A stretch of DNA of 64,000 nucleotides from Benzoatithermus flavus (GTDB taxonomy: Bacteria; Pseudomonadota; Alphaproteobacteria; Geminicoccales; Geminicoccaceae): the NCBI RefSeq assembly GCF_037908215.1, contig NZ_JBBLZC010000009.1, forward strand, positions 112,475 to 176,474, in the 5' to 3' direction. Made by a program: the position numbers and the translations under genes. The notes beneath the pieces were generated by a model, which saw only the letters and a program-made list of their open reading frames with translations, was not told where the DNA came from and made no database searches. This document shows, piece by piece, positions 45,486 to 53,756 of the stretch (position 1 is the first letter of the stretch; each line of letters begins with the position of its first letter).

Positions 45486-46188
45486 TGTAGCTGGCATCGT
45501 CGCTGGCGAGGAACAGGACGAGCTTCGCCACCTCCATCGGATCGCCGGTGCGGCCCATGGGCGTGCGCGAGAGGATGCGGCGGCGGGCCTCGTCGTTGTT
45601 CATCACCACCTTCAGGATGTCGGTCATGATCGAGCCGGGGCCGACCGCGTTGACGCGGATGTTCTTGTCGGCGAGTGCCAGCGCCATGACCTTGGTGAGC
45701 TGGTTGAGGCCGCCTTTGCTCACGACGTAGGGCACCTGGTTCGGAATCGCGAGCACGGCATTGGCCGAAGACATGTTGACGATGGCCCCGCCGCCACGGG
45801 CGACCATGGCGCGGGCCGCGGCCTGGCCGACGAGGAAGGGCCCCTTCAGGTTCACGCGCAGGACCTTGTCGAAGTCGGCCTCGGCGAGATCGAGGAAATC
45901 GGCGGTCTTGATGATGCCGGCATTGTTGACGAGAACGTCGAGCCGGCCGCCCCACTCCAGCGTGGCGTCGATCAAGGCACCTGCGTCGCGCGCGTCGCCG
46001 ACGTCGGTGCGGACGAAATGGACCTTGCTGCCACGCGAGCCCAGCTCGGCCACGAGGGCCTGACCGTGCTCCACGTCGACGTCGGCGATCACGACCGCCC
46101 CGCCCTCGGCCACGAACGCCTCCACACAGGCGCGGCCGATGCCCTGCGCTCCGCCCGTGACGATGACGACCTTGCCGTCGAACCGCAT
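45415..46188 (-). CDS. SDR-family oxidoreductase
   Basis: 257-aa classical short-chain dehydrogenase. NAD(P) loop VTGGAQGIGRAC (about 9-20), NNAGI (about 89-93), catalytic Ser in VNMSSANAV, YxxxK as YVVSKGG (about 153-159), and the C-terminal GQCVYIDGG. The substrate is not clear (glucose/3-oxoacyl-type reductases share these motifs). ATG 46188 follows GGGGAG by 7 bp. It is divergent from mntH. Confidence 0.88.
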   Translation of the reverse strand: MRFDGKVVIVTGGAQGIGRACVEAFVAEGGAVVIADVDVEHGQALVAELGSRGSKVHFVRTDVGDARDAGALIDATLEWGGRLDVLVNNAGIIKTADFLDLAEADFDKVLRVNLKGPFLVGQAAARAMVARGGGAIVNMSSANAVLAIPNQVPYVVSKGGLNQLTKVMALALADKNIRVNAVGPGSIMTDILKVVMNNDEARRRILSRTPMGRTGDPMEVAKLVLFLASDDASYITGQCVYIDGGRLALNYTVPVKD

Positions 46189-46282
46189 GGTTGCGCTCCC
46201 CTTGCTCCATCGCGCTCTCACGGTCGGCGCTCTAGCACGCCCCGGCGATCCGGTCAGCGGCCGCGGGAGCCTTGGCAGCAGC

Positions 46283-46328
46283 TTGACTTTTATTTAGACG
46301 AGGCTAACTTTTTTCATGTTAACTCGTC
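46283..46328 (+). promoter_or_regulatory. mntH promoter with DtxR/MntR-like box and inverted repeat
   Basis: TTGACT (46283-46288) and TAACTT (46305-46310) form a promoter with a 16-bp spacer. TTAGACGAGGCTAAC (46294-46308) resembles the DtxR/IdeR-type box TTAGGTTAGGCTAAC (12 of 15 positions). In addition GACGAGGCTAAC (46297-46308) and GTTAACTCGTC (46318-46328) form an imperfect inverted repeat across the expected start site. Both are consistent with repression of mntH by a manganese-responsive DtxR-family regulator; this is inference. Confidence 0.5.
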
Positions 46329-46358
46329 CCCGTTCTCTCTCGCGGTCGAGGCAGCGCC

Positions 46359-47696
46359 ATGGACATGTTCGCGAATCCGCCGGCCTGGCGCAGCGCACCC
46401 GCGCTGCCGAGCCTGCCCGAGGTGCACGGCTCGATCCCGGTGGCACGCTCGGGTAAGGCGCTGCGGCGGCTCCTGAGCTTCGTCGGCCCCGGCTATCTCG
46501 TCGCCGTGGGCTACATGGACCCCGGCAACTGGGCGACCGATCTCGCCGGCGGCTCGGCCTTCGGCTACACGCTGCTCTCGGTGATCCTGCTCTCGAACCT
46601 GATGGCGATCCTGCTCCAGTCGCTCTCGGCCCGGCTCGGCATCGCCACCGGCCGGGATCTGGCGCAGGCCTGCCGGGACCACTACCCGCCCGCCGTCAAC
46701 TATGCGCTCTGGTTCCTGTGCGAGCTCGCGATCATCGCCTGCGACCTCGCCGAGGTGATCGGCACGGCGATAGCGCTCCAGCTCCTGTTCGGCATTCCGC
46801 TGGCGCTGGGGGCGCTTTTGACCGGGCTCGACGTGCTGCTCGTCCTGATGCTGCAGCACAAGGGCTTCCGCTGGCTCGAGGCGTTCATCATCGGGCTGAT
46901 CAGCCTGATCGGCGTCTGCTTTCTGATCGAGCTCTTCCTCGCCCGGCCCGATCTCGCTGCAGTCGCGAAGGGCTTCGTGCCGAGTCCTACGATCGTCACC
47001 GAGCCGGCGATGCTCTACATCGCGATCGGCATCCTCGGCGCCACGGTGATGCCGCACAATCTCTATCTCCACTCCTCGATCGTGCAGACGCGGCGCTGGG
47101 CGCCGACGCTGGAGGGCAAGCGCGAGGCGGTGCGCTTCGCCACGATCGACAGCACGGTGGCGCTGAGCTTCGCGCTCTTCATCAACGCCGCGATCCTGAT
47201 CCTGGCCGCCGCCGCGTTCCACGCCACCGGTCAGACCGGGGTCGCGGAGATCCAGGACGCCTATCACCTTCTGGCGCCCACACTGGGGGCGGCCGCGGCG
47301 AGCACGCTGTTCGCGCTCGCCCTTCTCGCCTCGGGCCAGAACTCGACCGTGACGGCGACACTCGCCGGGCAGATCGTGATGGAGGGATTCTTGCGGCTCC
47401 GGCTGCCGCCCTGGCTCCGGCGGATCGTGACGCGGCTCGTCGCGATCCTGCCGGTGGTCACGGTGGCCTGGCTCTACGGCGAGGGCGGCACGGCGCAGCT
47501 TTTGATCCTGAGCCAGGTGGTCCTGAGCCTGCAGCTACCGTTCGCCGTGGTGCCGCTCGTGCGCTTCACGACCGACCGCCGGAAGATGGGCGAGCTCGTG
47601 GCGCCGCGCTGGCTGGGCGGCCTGGCCTGGGTGGTGGCGGCGGTAATCATCGCGCTCAACGCGAAGCTGCTGTTCGACGTGGCCACGGGCGGCTGA
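46359..47696 (+). CDS. mntH: Nramp-family divalent metal transporter
   Basis: 445-aa proton-coupled Mn2+ (Fe2+) importer with 11 predicted transmembrane helices. The metal-site motif DPGNWATDLAGGS in helix 1 and MPHNLYLHSS in helix 6 are both intact. The start ATG 46359 lies about 50 bp after the promoter. It is convergent with the cytochrome b561 gene, with a hairpin between them. Confidence 0.92.
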   Translation: MDMFANPPAWRSAPALPSLPEVHGSIPVARSGKALRRLLSFVGPGYLVAVGYMDPGNWATDLAGGSAFGYTLLSVILLSNLMAILLQSLSARLGIATGRDLAQACRDHYPPAVNYALWFLCELAIIACDLAEVIGTAIALQLLFGIPLALGALLTGLDVLLVLMLQHKGFRWLEAFIIGLISLIGVCFLIELFLARPDLAAVAKGFVPSPTIVTEPAMLYIAIGILGATVMPHNLYLHSSIVQTRRWAPTLEGKREAVRFATIDSTVALSFALFINAAILILAAAAFHATGQTGVAEIQDAYHLLAPTLGAAAASTLFALALLASGQNSTVTATLAGQIVMEGFLRLRLPPWLRRIVTRLVAILPVVTVAWLYGEGGTAQLLILSQVVLSLQLPFAVVPLVRFTTDRRKMGELVAPRWLGGLAWVVAAVIIALNAKLLFDVATGG

Positions 47697-47718
47697 GGGG
47701 CGGCGAAGGCCGCCCCTC
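47695..47718. terminator. Hairpin between convergent genes
   Basis: GAGGGGCGGC-GAAG-GCCGCCCCTC is a perfect 10-bp stem that begins within the mntH stop codon. There is no U-run on the plus strand, so termination efficiency is uncertain; it could serve mntH and the b561 gene from the opposite side. Confidence 0.5.
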
Positions 47719-47729
47719 GTCCCGCGATC

Positions 47730-48299
47730 TCAGGCGCCGGCCGGGCCGGCCGCCGGGCGGAGCATCCGGCGCAGCGTGGCGTCGCGGTCGAGCAGATGGT
47801 GCTTGAGAGCCCCGAGGACATGGAGGCCGACCAGCGGCAGGAGGAGGAAATTGGCCATGACCACGTGCAGGGTCTCGCCGACCTCGTGCAGCAGCGGGCT
47901 CTGCGGCACCAGCGGGATCGGCACCGGCAGGCCGAACGGCATCGGCGTGCGGCCCGTGGCGGCGACGGTCAGGATGCCGGTGAGCGGCAGGAGCAGGAGC
48001 ACCGCGAGCAGCAGGCGGTGGACGATCCGCGCCAGCCGCTCCTCGAGCACGCGCGGCCGGGACGAGGCCGCCGCCGGCATGCCGCAGGCGAGCCGCCAGC
48101 CGAGACGTGCGGCCGCGAGAAACAGGGCGAGGAAGCCCAGGGAGATGTGGAGGGCGGCGAGCGCGTCGCGCTCGGGCCCGCGCGGCAGCTCCGTGAACGT
48201 CCAGCCCAGCCAGACCAGCGCGGCGACGAGGAAGGCGCTCGACCAGTGGAGCGCGATCGAGACCAGGCCGTAGCCGGACCTGCTGTCCTTGACGAGCAT
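47730..48299 (-). CDS. Cytochrome b561
   Basis: 189-aa four-helix membrane protein that binds two b-haems and moves electrons between quinol and periplasmic acceptors. Haem-ligand His residues are found in VSIALHWSS, ALHISLGFLAL, IVHRLLLAVLL and GETLHVVMANF. It lies 25 bp after the EF-hand gene on the same strand, so the two form an operon divergent from the two-component system. Confidence 0.87.
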   Translation of the reverse strand: MLVKDSRSGYGLVSIALHWSSAFLVAALVWLGWTFTELPRGPERDALAALHISLGFLALFLAAARLGWRLACGMPAAASSRPRVLEERLARIVHRLLLAVLLLLPLTGILTVAATGRTPMPFGLPVPIPLVPQSPLLHEVGETLHVVMANFLLLPLVGLHVLGALKHHLLDRDATLRRMLRPAAGPAGA

Positions 48300-48324
48300 G
48301 GTTCGTCCCTCTCGTACCCCGTCC

Positions 48325-48807
48325 TCACTCGTCGTCGCGGTCGCCGCGGGGACCGCGGTCGCCGTGGCGGCGCAGCTCGTCGGGCATTATGGCGCCGTCG
48401 CCGTTGCGGTCGAGATGGCGGATCATGCCGGCGAAGCGGGCGCGGAACTCCTCCGTCGTGATGCGGCCGTTGCCGTCGGCGTCGTTCGCCTGGAACTGGC
48501 GCACCATGCGCGGTCGCATCGCATCGAGCCAGAGCGCCTGATACTCCTCGAGGCTCAAGGTGCCGTCGCCGTCGCGGTCGTACTTCTTGAGCTGCGCGTC
48601 GCGCACGGCGTCGATCTCGTCCTGGGTGATCTTGCCGTCCTTGTTGCTGTCGAACTGATCGAACAGCATCATGGGTCCGCCCATGCCGCCGAAGCCGGGG
48701 CCGCCGCCGTGCCAGCCGCGGGCCACGGCGGCTCCGGCCCCCAGGGCCAGAGCGCCGGCGAGGACGGCACCCGTCAGGAACAGGGTCTTCTTCGCTGGAA
48801 TGCGCAT
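48325..48807 (-). CDS. Exported EF-hand calcium-binding protein
   Basis: 160 aa. Signal peptide (TLFLTGAVLAGALALGAGAAVA), a Gly-rich linker, then four EF-hand loops: DSNKDGKITQDE, DRDGDGTLSLEE, DADGNGRITTEE and DRNGDGAIMPDE. The start ATG 48807 has GGAG about 12 bp upstream. It is probably a periplasmic Ca2+-binding sensor or buffer. It lies divergently from the response regulator gene, like CpxP or ZraP beside their two-component systems. Confidence 0.87.
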   Translation of the reverse strand: MRIPAKKTLFLTGAVLAGALALGAGAAVARGWHGGGPGFGGMGGPMMLFDQFDSNKDGKITQDEIDAVRDAQLKKYDRDGDGTLSLEEYQALWLDAMRPRMVRQFQANDADGNGRITTEEFRARFAGMIRHLDRNGDGAIMPDELRRHGDRGPRGDRDDE

Positions 48808-48852
48808 GGTTCGTTCCGTCTCCTGTTGACGACCCCAGGAGACCGTACGGGC

Positions 48853-48929
48853 GTAACGAGAGTTTGGCGCGCGGCCCGGCTCTTCGTCGCGAGCTGCGGC
48901 GAAAGCGGATGCCCGGGAAACTTCGTTAC
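48853..48929. promoter_or_regulatory. Inverted-repeat operator between EF-hand and two-component genes
   Basis: GTAACGAGAGTTT (48853-48865) and AAACTTCGTTAC (48918-48929) are inverted copies differing by one inserted base and lie between the divergent EF-hand and response-regulator genes. The right arm is followed by TTTCGCTGCTACG, which resembles a tandem half-site. Likely binding sites of the adjacent OmpR-type regulator, controlling both directions. Confidence 0.5.
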
Positions 48930-48996
48930 ATTTCGCTGCTACGCATGGCAGCGGATGCGGGCATACTGCGCTCGCAGCCTCCCGAGCGGCCCGGCC

Positions 48997-49722
48997 ATGA
49001 CGGACAGCGCCCCCCATCTCCTCGTCGTCGACGATCATCGCGAGATCCGCGACCTCCTCGCCCGCTATCTCACCAAGCACGACTACCGGGTGAGCGTGGC
49101 CGACAGTGCCATGGCGGCGCGGCGCGTGCTCGAGACCAGCCGGATCGACCTTGTCGTGCTCGACCTCATGCTGCCGAAGGAGGACGGGCTCTCGCTCTGC
49201 CGCTCCTTGCGGGCGAAGAGCGACGTGCCGATCATCATGCTCACCGCCATGGCCGAGGACACGGACCGGGTGGTCGGGCTCGAGATGGGGGCGGACGACT
49301 ACGTCACGAAGCCCTTCAACCCGCGGGAGCTCCTCGCCCGGATCAAGGCCGTGCTGCGGCGCACCCACAGCTTGCCGCCGCAGCCCGAGCGGCCCGCGGC
49401 GCGCCGTCTCCGCTTCGACCGCTGGACGTTCGACGTGGCGCGGCGCGAGCTCGTCGGCGAGGACGGGGTGGCGGTGCCCTTGAGCACGGGCGAGTTCCTG
49501 CTGCTCGGCGTCTTTTTGCGCCATCCAGGCATGGTGCTGACCCGCGACCAGCTCCTCGATCTCACCCGTGGCCGGGACGCCGCCCCCTTCGACCGCTCGA
49601 TCGACAACCAAGTGAGCCGGCTCAGGAAGAAGATCGAGCGCGATCCGCGCCGGCCGCAGCTCATCAAGACCCACTGGGGCGGCGGCTACAGCTTCACGGC
49701 CGAGCCGGTCGAGACCGCATGA
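48997..49722 (+). CDS. OmpR/PhoB-type response regulator
   Basis: 241 aa. Receiver domain (about 7-120) with phosphoacceptor Asp56 in VVLDLMLPKEDG and conserved Lys in DDYVTKPFNPREL, then a winged-helix DNA-binding domain (about 140-235) with STGEFLLLGVFLRHPGMVLT and RSIDNQVSRLRKKIERDP. ATG 48997 is chosen by family alignment. It overlaps its kinase gene by 4 bp. Confidence 0.93.
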   Translation: MTDSAPHLLVVDDHREIRDLLARYLTKHDYRVSVADSAMAARRVLETSRIDLVVLDLMLPKEDGLSLCRSLRAKSDVPIIMLTAMAEDTDRVVGLEMGADDYVTKPFNPRELLARIKAVLRRTHSLPPQPERPAARRLRFDRWTFDVARRELVGEDGVAVPLSTGEFLLLGVFLRHPGMVLTRDQLLDLTRGRDAAPFDRSIDNQVSRLRKKIERDPRRPQLIKTHWGGGYSFTAEPVETA

Positions 49723-51128
49723 GGCGCCTGCGGCCCGGCAGCCTCGCCGGTCAGCTCGTGCTGATCGTGCTGGCGGCGCTGATCGCCGGCCAGAGCCTGA
49801 GCTTCCTCATCTTCGCCGACGAGCGCCGGGCGGCCCTGCGCGCCGCCAACCGCGAGCAGGTGCTGGCCCGGACCGCGACGCTCGTGCGGCTTCTGGACGA
49901 GACTCCGCCCGATCTGCACGAGCCGATCCTCGCGGCGAGCAGCAGCCGGCAGCTCCGCTTCCAGATCGGACGGGAGAGCGCCGTCGACATCGGCGAGAAT
50001 TGGCACGGCCGCAACCGCCTCGCCCGGCAGCTCGGGGAGCTCCTGGACGGCAATGGCGGCCGCCCGGTGCTGGTCGACATCCGGGGCGACGAGCGGCGGC
50101 TCGAGAACCTGATCGGCTTCGCGCCTTTGGACGAGGCGACCGGCCGGCCGCGCTACTGGCAGGGGCGGCGTGGCCCGGTCGGGCTCGTGGCCGCGGTGCA
50201 GCTCGGGGACGGACGCTGGCTCAACGCCGAGACCTCGTTCCCGACACCGCCGGCCTGGGGGCTGCCGAATCTGGTCTCGCTCGTGCTTACGGCGGTGCTC
50301 GTGGGCGTCGCGGTGGTGCTAGCGGTGCGCCGGCTCGCCCGACCGCTGGCACGCCTCGCCGTTGCCGCCGACGCGCTCGGCCGGGGCGAGGCGCTGCCGC
50401 CTCTACCCGAGGTGGGGCCAGCCGACATCAGGAGCACGGTGCGCGCCTTCAACCGGATGCAGGCCCGGCTCAAGCGCTTCGTCGACGACCGTACCGCCAT
50501 GCTGGCGGCGGTGAGCCACGACCTCAGGACGCCCATCACCTCGCTCCGGCTCCGGGCCGAGTTCGTCGAGGACGACGAGACTAGGGAACGCATGCTGGAC
50601 ACGCTGGACGAGATGCAGCGGATGGTCGAGGGCACGCTCGCCTTCGCGCAGGGCGAGGCGGCGAGCGAGGAGACGCGGGTGGTCGACCTCGCGGCCCTGG
50701 TCGAGAGCATCGTCCTCGATCTCACCGATCTCGGCGCGGATGTCGCCTTCGCTAGTCCGGGCCGACTCGCCTATCGCTGCCGGCCACTGGGCCTGCGGCG
50801 CGCTCTGCGCAACCTGATCGAGAACGCGGTGCGCTACGGCAAGCGTGCGCAGGTGAGCCTCGCGAGCGATCGCGACGGTGTTCGCATCGTGATCGAGGAC
50901 GAGGGGCCCGGCATCCCGCCCGACATGATGGAGCGGGTGTTCGAGCCCTTCGTGCGGCTCGAGGGCTCGCGCTCGCGCGAGACCGGTGGCATCGGCCTCG
51001 GGCTCGCGATCGCCCGCTCGATCGTGCGCGGCCATGGCGGCGACATCCGGCTCGAGAACCGGCCCGAGGGAGGCTTGCGGGTCACGATCGCCCTGCCGGC
51101 CGCAGGCGATGCGTGGCCGGCGGGCTGA
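49719..51128 (+). CDS. Membrane sensor histidine kinase
   Basis: 469 aa. Helix 1 (about 8-29), a periplasmic sensor loop of about 150 residues, helix 2 (about 185-207), HAMP (about 208-260), HisKA with His267 in VSHDLRTPITSLRLRAEF, and HATPase with NLIENAVRYG, DEGPGIPP and GLGLAIARSIVRGHGG. The kinase partner of the response regulator. The sensed signal is unknown; the divergent EF-hand gene hints at calcium or envelope stress. Confidence 0.93.
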   Translation: MRRLRPGSLAGQLVLIVLAALIAGQSLSFLIFADERRAALRAANREQVLARTATLVRLLDETPPDLHEPILAASSSRQLRFQIGRESAVDIGENWHGRNRLARQLGELLDGNGGRPVLVDIRGDERRLENLIGFAPLDEATGRPRYWQGRRGPVGLVAAVQLGDGRWLNAETSFPTPPAWGLPNLVSLVLTAVLVGVAVVLAVRRLARPLARLAVAADALGRGEALPPLPEVGPADIRSTVRAFNRMQARLKRFVDDRTAMLAAVSHDLRTPITSLRLRAEFVEDDETRERMLDTLDEMQRMVEGTLAFAQGEAASEETRVVDLAALVESIVLDLTDLGADVAFASPGRLAYRCRPLGLRRALRNLIENAVRYGKRAQVSLASDRDGVRIVIEDEGPGIPPDMMERVFEPFVRLEGSRSRETGGIGLGLAIARSIVRGHGGDIRLENRPEGGLRVTIALPAAGDAWPAG

Positions 51129-51169
51129 TACGCGAGCGCCCTGCTCTGCATCGCCGCCTCGATGCGGAA

Positions 51170-51198
51170 CGGCCCGATGCCGTTCGGGCATCGGGCCG
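51170..51198 (+). terminator. Hairpin after the two-component operon
   Basis: CGGCCCGATGCC-GTTCG-GGCATCGGGCCG is a perfect 12-bp stem 41 bp after the kinase stop. The following bases (CTTCC) are only weakly U-rich, but the stem is very stable. Confidence 0.65.
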
Positions 51199-51467
51199 CT
51201 TCCACGCACAACGTCGAGGCGACAACCTCCGCAGGTCCGATCCGAGAGGAGTGCTGCAACGCAACAGGACTGTCGCCGCCGACGGCGCCGGTCGCAACCC
51301 GAATCGGCGCATGGCTCACATGCACCCTTGACAGGGACTAAACCCCTCCTCACGCGTTCTTTATGGTCGCGCCGCTCACCCGACCCAGTCTCTCTTGCGA
51401 GGATGGACGCGTGGCGGCGGGTCGGCCGCTCGCCTCACCGATGACGGGAGCACGGGAGTTGGCTGGC
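51199..51467. other. Non-coding gap upstream of the sugar dehydrogenase
   Basis: No gene is seen. A TTGACA at 51328-51333 is a consensus -35, but no convincing -10 lies 16-18 bp beyond it. The promoter of the sugar dehydrogenase is probably here. Confidence 0.4.
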
Positions 51468-52607
51468 ATGCGTACGATCGCTCTTGCCGTCGCCATGCTG
51501 TCGGCCGCGGGCTGCGCCCACGCGGCAGCACCGCAGGGGCCGGTTCGGACCGAGAAGGCGACCTTTCGCGTGGTCGAGGTCGTGGGCGGGCTCGAGAACC
51601 CCTGGGGGATGGCTTTCCTGCCGGACGGCGGGATGCTGGTGACGGAGCGGCCGGGCCGGCTGCGCCTCGTCGAGAACGGGAAGCTGCGCGCGGAGCCCGT
51701 CAAGGGCGGGCCCGAGGTCTATGCCAGGGGCCAGGGCGGCCTGCTCGATGTCGCCCTCGATCCGGCCTTCGCCCAGAACCGGCGGATCTATCTCAGCTAC
51801 GCTCATGCCGAGGGCGGCAAGACCACGACACGGGTGATGCGCGCCCGCTACGCGCCCGAGGGACTCTCCGAGCAGAAGGTGATCTTCTCGGCCGAGCCCA
51901 TGATCCAGAGTTCGGCCCATTTCGGCTCGCGGCTCGCCTTCGGCACCGACGGCACGCTCTTCGTCACCGTGGGCGAGCGCTTCGTCGCCCGGCAGGACGC
52001 GCAGAATCTCGCGACCGATCTCGGCAAGGTCTTACGGATCACGACCGATGGCACAGCACCTCCGGACAACCCGTTCGTGGGCCGCGAGGGTGCCCGTCCC
52101 GAGATCTACACTTTTGGCCACCGTAACCCGCAAGGGCTCGTGGTCGACCCGCGCAATGGACGGGTCTGGGAGCAGGAGCACGGTGCGATGGGCGGGGACG
52201 AGATCAACCTGCTCAAGCCCGGCGCCAACTACGGCTGGCCCGAGGTGGCCTATGGCAAGAACTACGACGGCACCACGATCGGCACCGGCAGGAGCATCGC
52301 TCCCGGCGTCGAGGCGCCCGTGTTCTACTGGGACCCGTCGATCGCCCCTTCCGGCATGACGCTCTATCTCGGCGACCGGTTTCCGGGCTGGAACGGCGAT
52401 CTCCTCGTGGGTGCGCTCAAGTACCAGCTCGTGAGCCGGCTCGATCTCGACGAAGAAGGCCGGGTGGTGAAGGAGGAGCGCTTCCTCGAAGGGGCGCTCG
52501 GCCGTATCCGCGACGTGCGCACCGGGCCGGACGGGCTCGTCTATCTCCTGACCGACGAGGATCCGGGCGGACTCTACCGGCTGGAGCCGGTCACCGAGGC
52601 GGGCTGA
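51468..52607 (+). CDS. PQQ-dependent aldose sugar dehydrogenase (YliI/Asd-like)
   Basis: 379 aa, six-bladed propeller of the soluble glucose dehydrogenase/aldose dehydrogenase family. LENPWGMAFLPDGGMLVTER, GQGGLLDVALDPAF, YTFGHRNPQGLVVDP and EHGAMGGDEINLLKPGANYG are family hallmarks. The N-terminus from ATG 51468 (MRTIALAVAMLSAAGCA) has a lipobox-like cleavage site, so it may be a lipoprotein. The frame is open back to 51363, but this start gives the signal peptide. No pqq biosynthesis genes are in the window. Confidence 0.85.
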   Translation: MRTIALAVAMLSAAGCAHAAAPQGPVRTEKATFRVVEVVGGLENPWGMAFLPDGGMLVTERPGRLRLVENGKLRAEPVKGGPEVYARGQGGLLDVALDPAFAQNRRIYLSYAHAEGGKTTTRVMRARYAPEGLSEQKVIFSAEPMIQSSAHFGSRLAFGTDGTLFVTVGERFVARQDAQNLATDLGKVLRITTDGTAPPDNPFVGREGARPEIYTFGHRNPQGLVVDPRNGRVWEQEHGAMGGDEINLLKPGANYGWPEVAYGKNYDGTTIGTGRSIAPGVEAPVFYWDPSIAPSGMTLYLGDRFPGWNGDLLVGALKYQLVSRLDLDEEGRVVKEERFLEGALGRIRDVRTGPDGLVYLLTDEDPGGLYRLEPVTEAG

Positions 52608-52629
52608 GCGGCGGCGGGAGCGGGAGGCG

Positions 52630-53634
52630 ATGCAGCGCAGGCGGCTGGGGCGGAACGGCCCGGACGTGTCGGCGATCGGGCTCGGCTGCATGGGCATGTC
52701 GTGGGCCTATGGGCCGGCCGACGAGACGGAGAGCATCGCCACCATCCATGCCGCCATGGCGGCCGGGATCGACCTGCTCGACACCGGCGACTTCTACGGT
52801 ATCGGCCACAACGAGGAGCTGATCGGACGCGCGATCCGCGGCCGGCGCGACGAGGTGTTCATCGCCGTCAAGTTCGGGGCCTTGCGCGATCCTTCGGGCG
52901 GCCTGATCGGCTTCGATGCGCGCCCCGCCTCGGTCAGGAACTTCCTGAGCTACACGCTGCGCCGGCTCGGTACCGATCATGTCGATCTCTACCAGCCCGC
53001 CCGCGTCGACCCGGCCGTGCCGATCGAGGACACGGTGGGCACGATCGCGGATCTGATCCGGGCCGGCTACGTGCGTCATCTCGGCCTCTCGGAAGCCGGG
53101 GCGGGCACCATCAGGCGCGCGCACGCGGTCCATCCCGTGGCCCAGCTCCAGATCGAGTACTCGCTCATGACCCGCGGGATCGAGGCCGCGATCCTGCCGA
53201 CCTGCCGCGAGCTCGGCATCGGCGTCACGGCCTATGGCGTTCTTTCGCGTGGCCTTCTGAGCGGGCGGCTCGCCGCCGGCACGACGCTGGGTGCCGACGA
53301 TTTCCGCACCCGCGCACCACGCTTTCAGGGCGAGAACCTCGCCCGCAACCTCGAGCTGGTCGAGGCCTTGCGCCGGATCGCCGTGGAGAAGGGTGCGACA
53401 CCCGCCCAGCTCGCGATCGCCTGGGTCCTGAGCCGTGGCGAGGACATCGTCCCGCTCGTGGGTGCGAGGCGGCGCGACCGGCTGGAGGAGGCTCTGGGTG
53501 CGCTCGATCTCGTGCTGGACGCGGACGACCTCGTCCGAATCGAGGCGGCGGTCCCGGCGGGTGCGGTGGCGGGGACGCGCTACGACGCGCACGGCATGCG
53601 GATGCTCGACAGCGAGGGCCGGCCGGGCGGCTGA
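52630..53634 (+). CDS. Aldo/keto reductase
   Basis: 334-aa NADPH-dependent TIM-barrel oxidoreductase. Catalytic Asp and Tyr in DLLDTGDFYGIGHNEELIG and Lys in IAVKFG are present. The usual His position of the tetrad (as in LYYQHR) reads LYQPARVDP, so the His is absent, a pattern seen in one subgroup of the family; substrate not defined. A strong ribosome site (GGGAGG) lies just before the ATG, 22 bp after the sugar dehydrogenase stop. Confidence 0.87.
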   Translation: MQRRRLGRNGPDVSAIGLGCMGMSWAYGPADETESIATIHAAMAAGIDLLDTGDFYGIGHNEELIGRAIRGRRDEVFIAVKFGALRDPSGGLIGFDARPASVRNFLSYTLRRLGTDHVDLYQPARVDPAVPIEDTVGTIADLIRAGYVRHLGLSEAGAGTIRRAHAVHPVAQLQIEYSLMTRGIEAAILPTCRELGIGVTAYGVLSRGLLSGRLAAGTTLGADDFRTRAPRFQGENLARNLELVEALRRIAVEKGATPAQLAIAWVLSRGEDIVPLVGARRRDRLEEALGALDLVLDADDLVRIEAAVPAGAVAGTRYDAHGMRMLDSEGRPGG

Positions 53635-53756
53635 GACGAAAGCCGGACATGCGGGGCGACCTGATGACAGGCTCGCCCGAAGGCCCTATCTCGGGAGCTG
53701 CCCACGCACCTCGGAATGGTGGTAGGGCATCCGTGCCATCGCTCCCCGGGTCTGCC

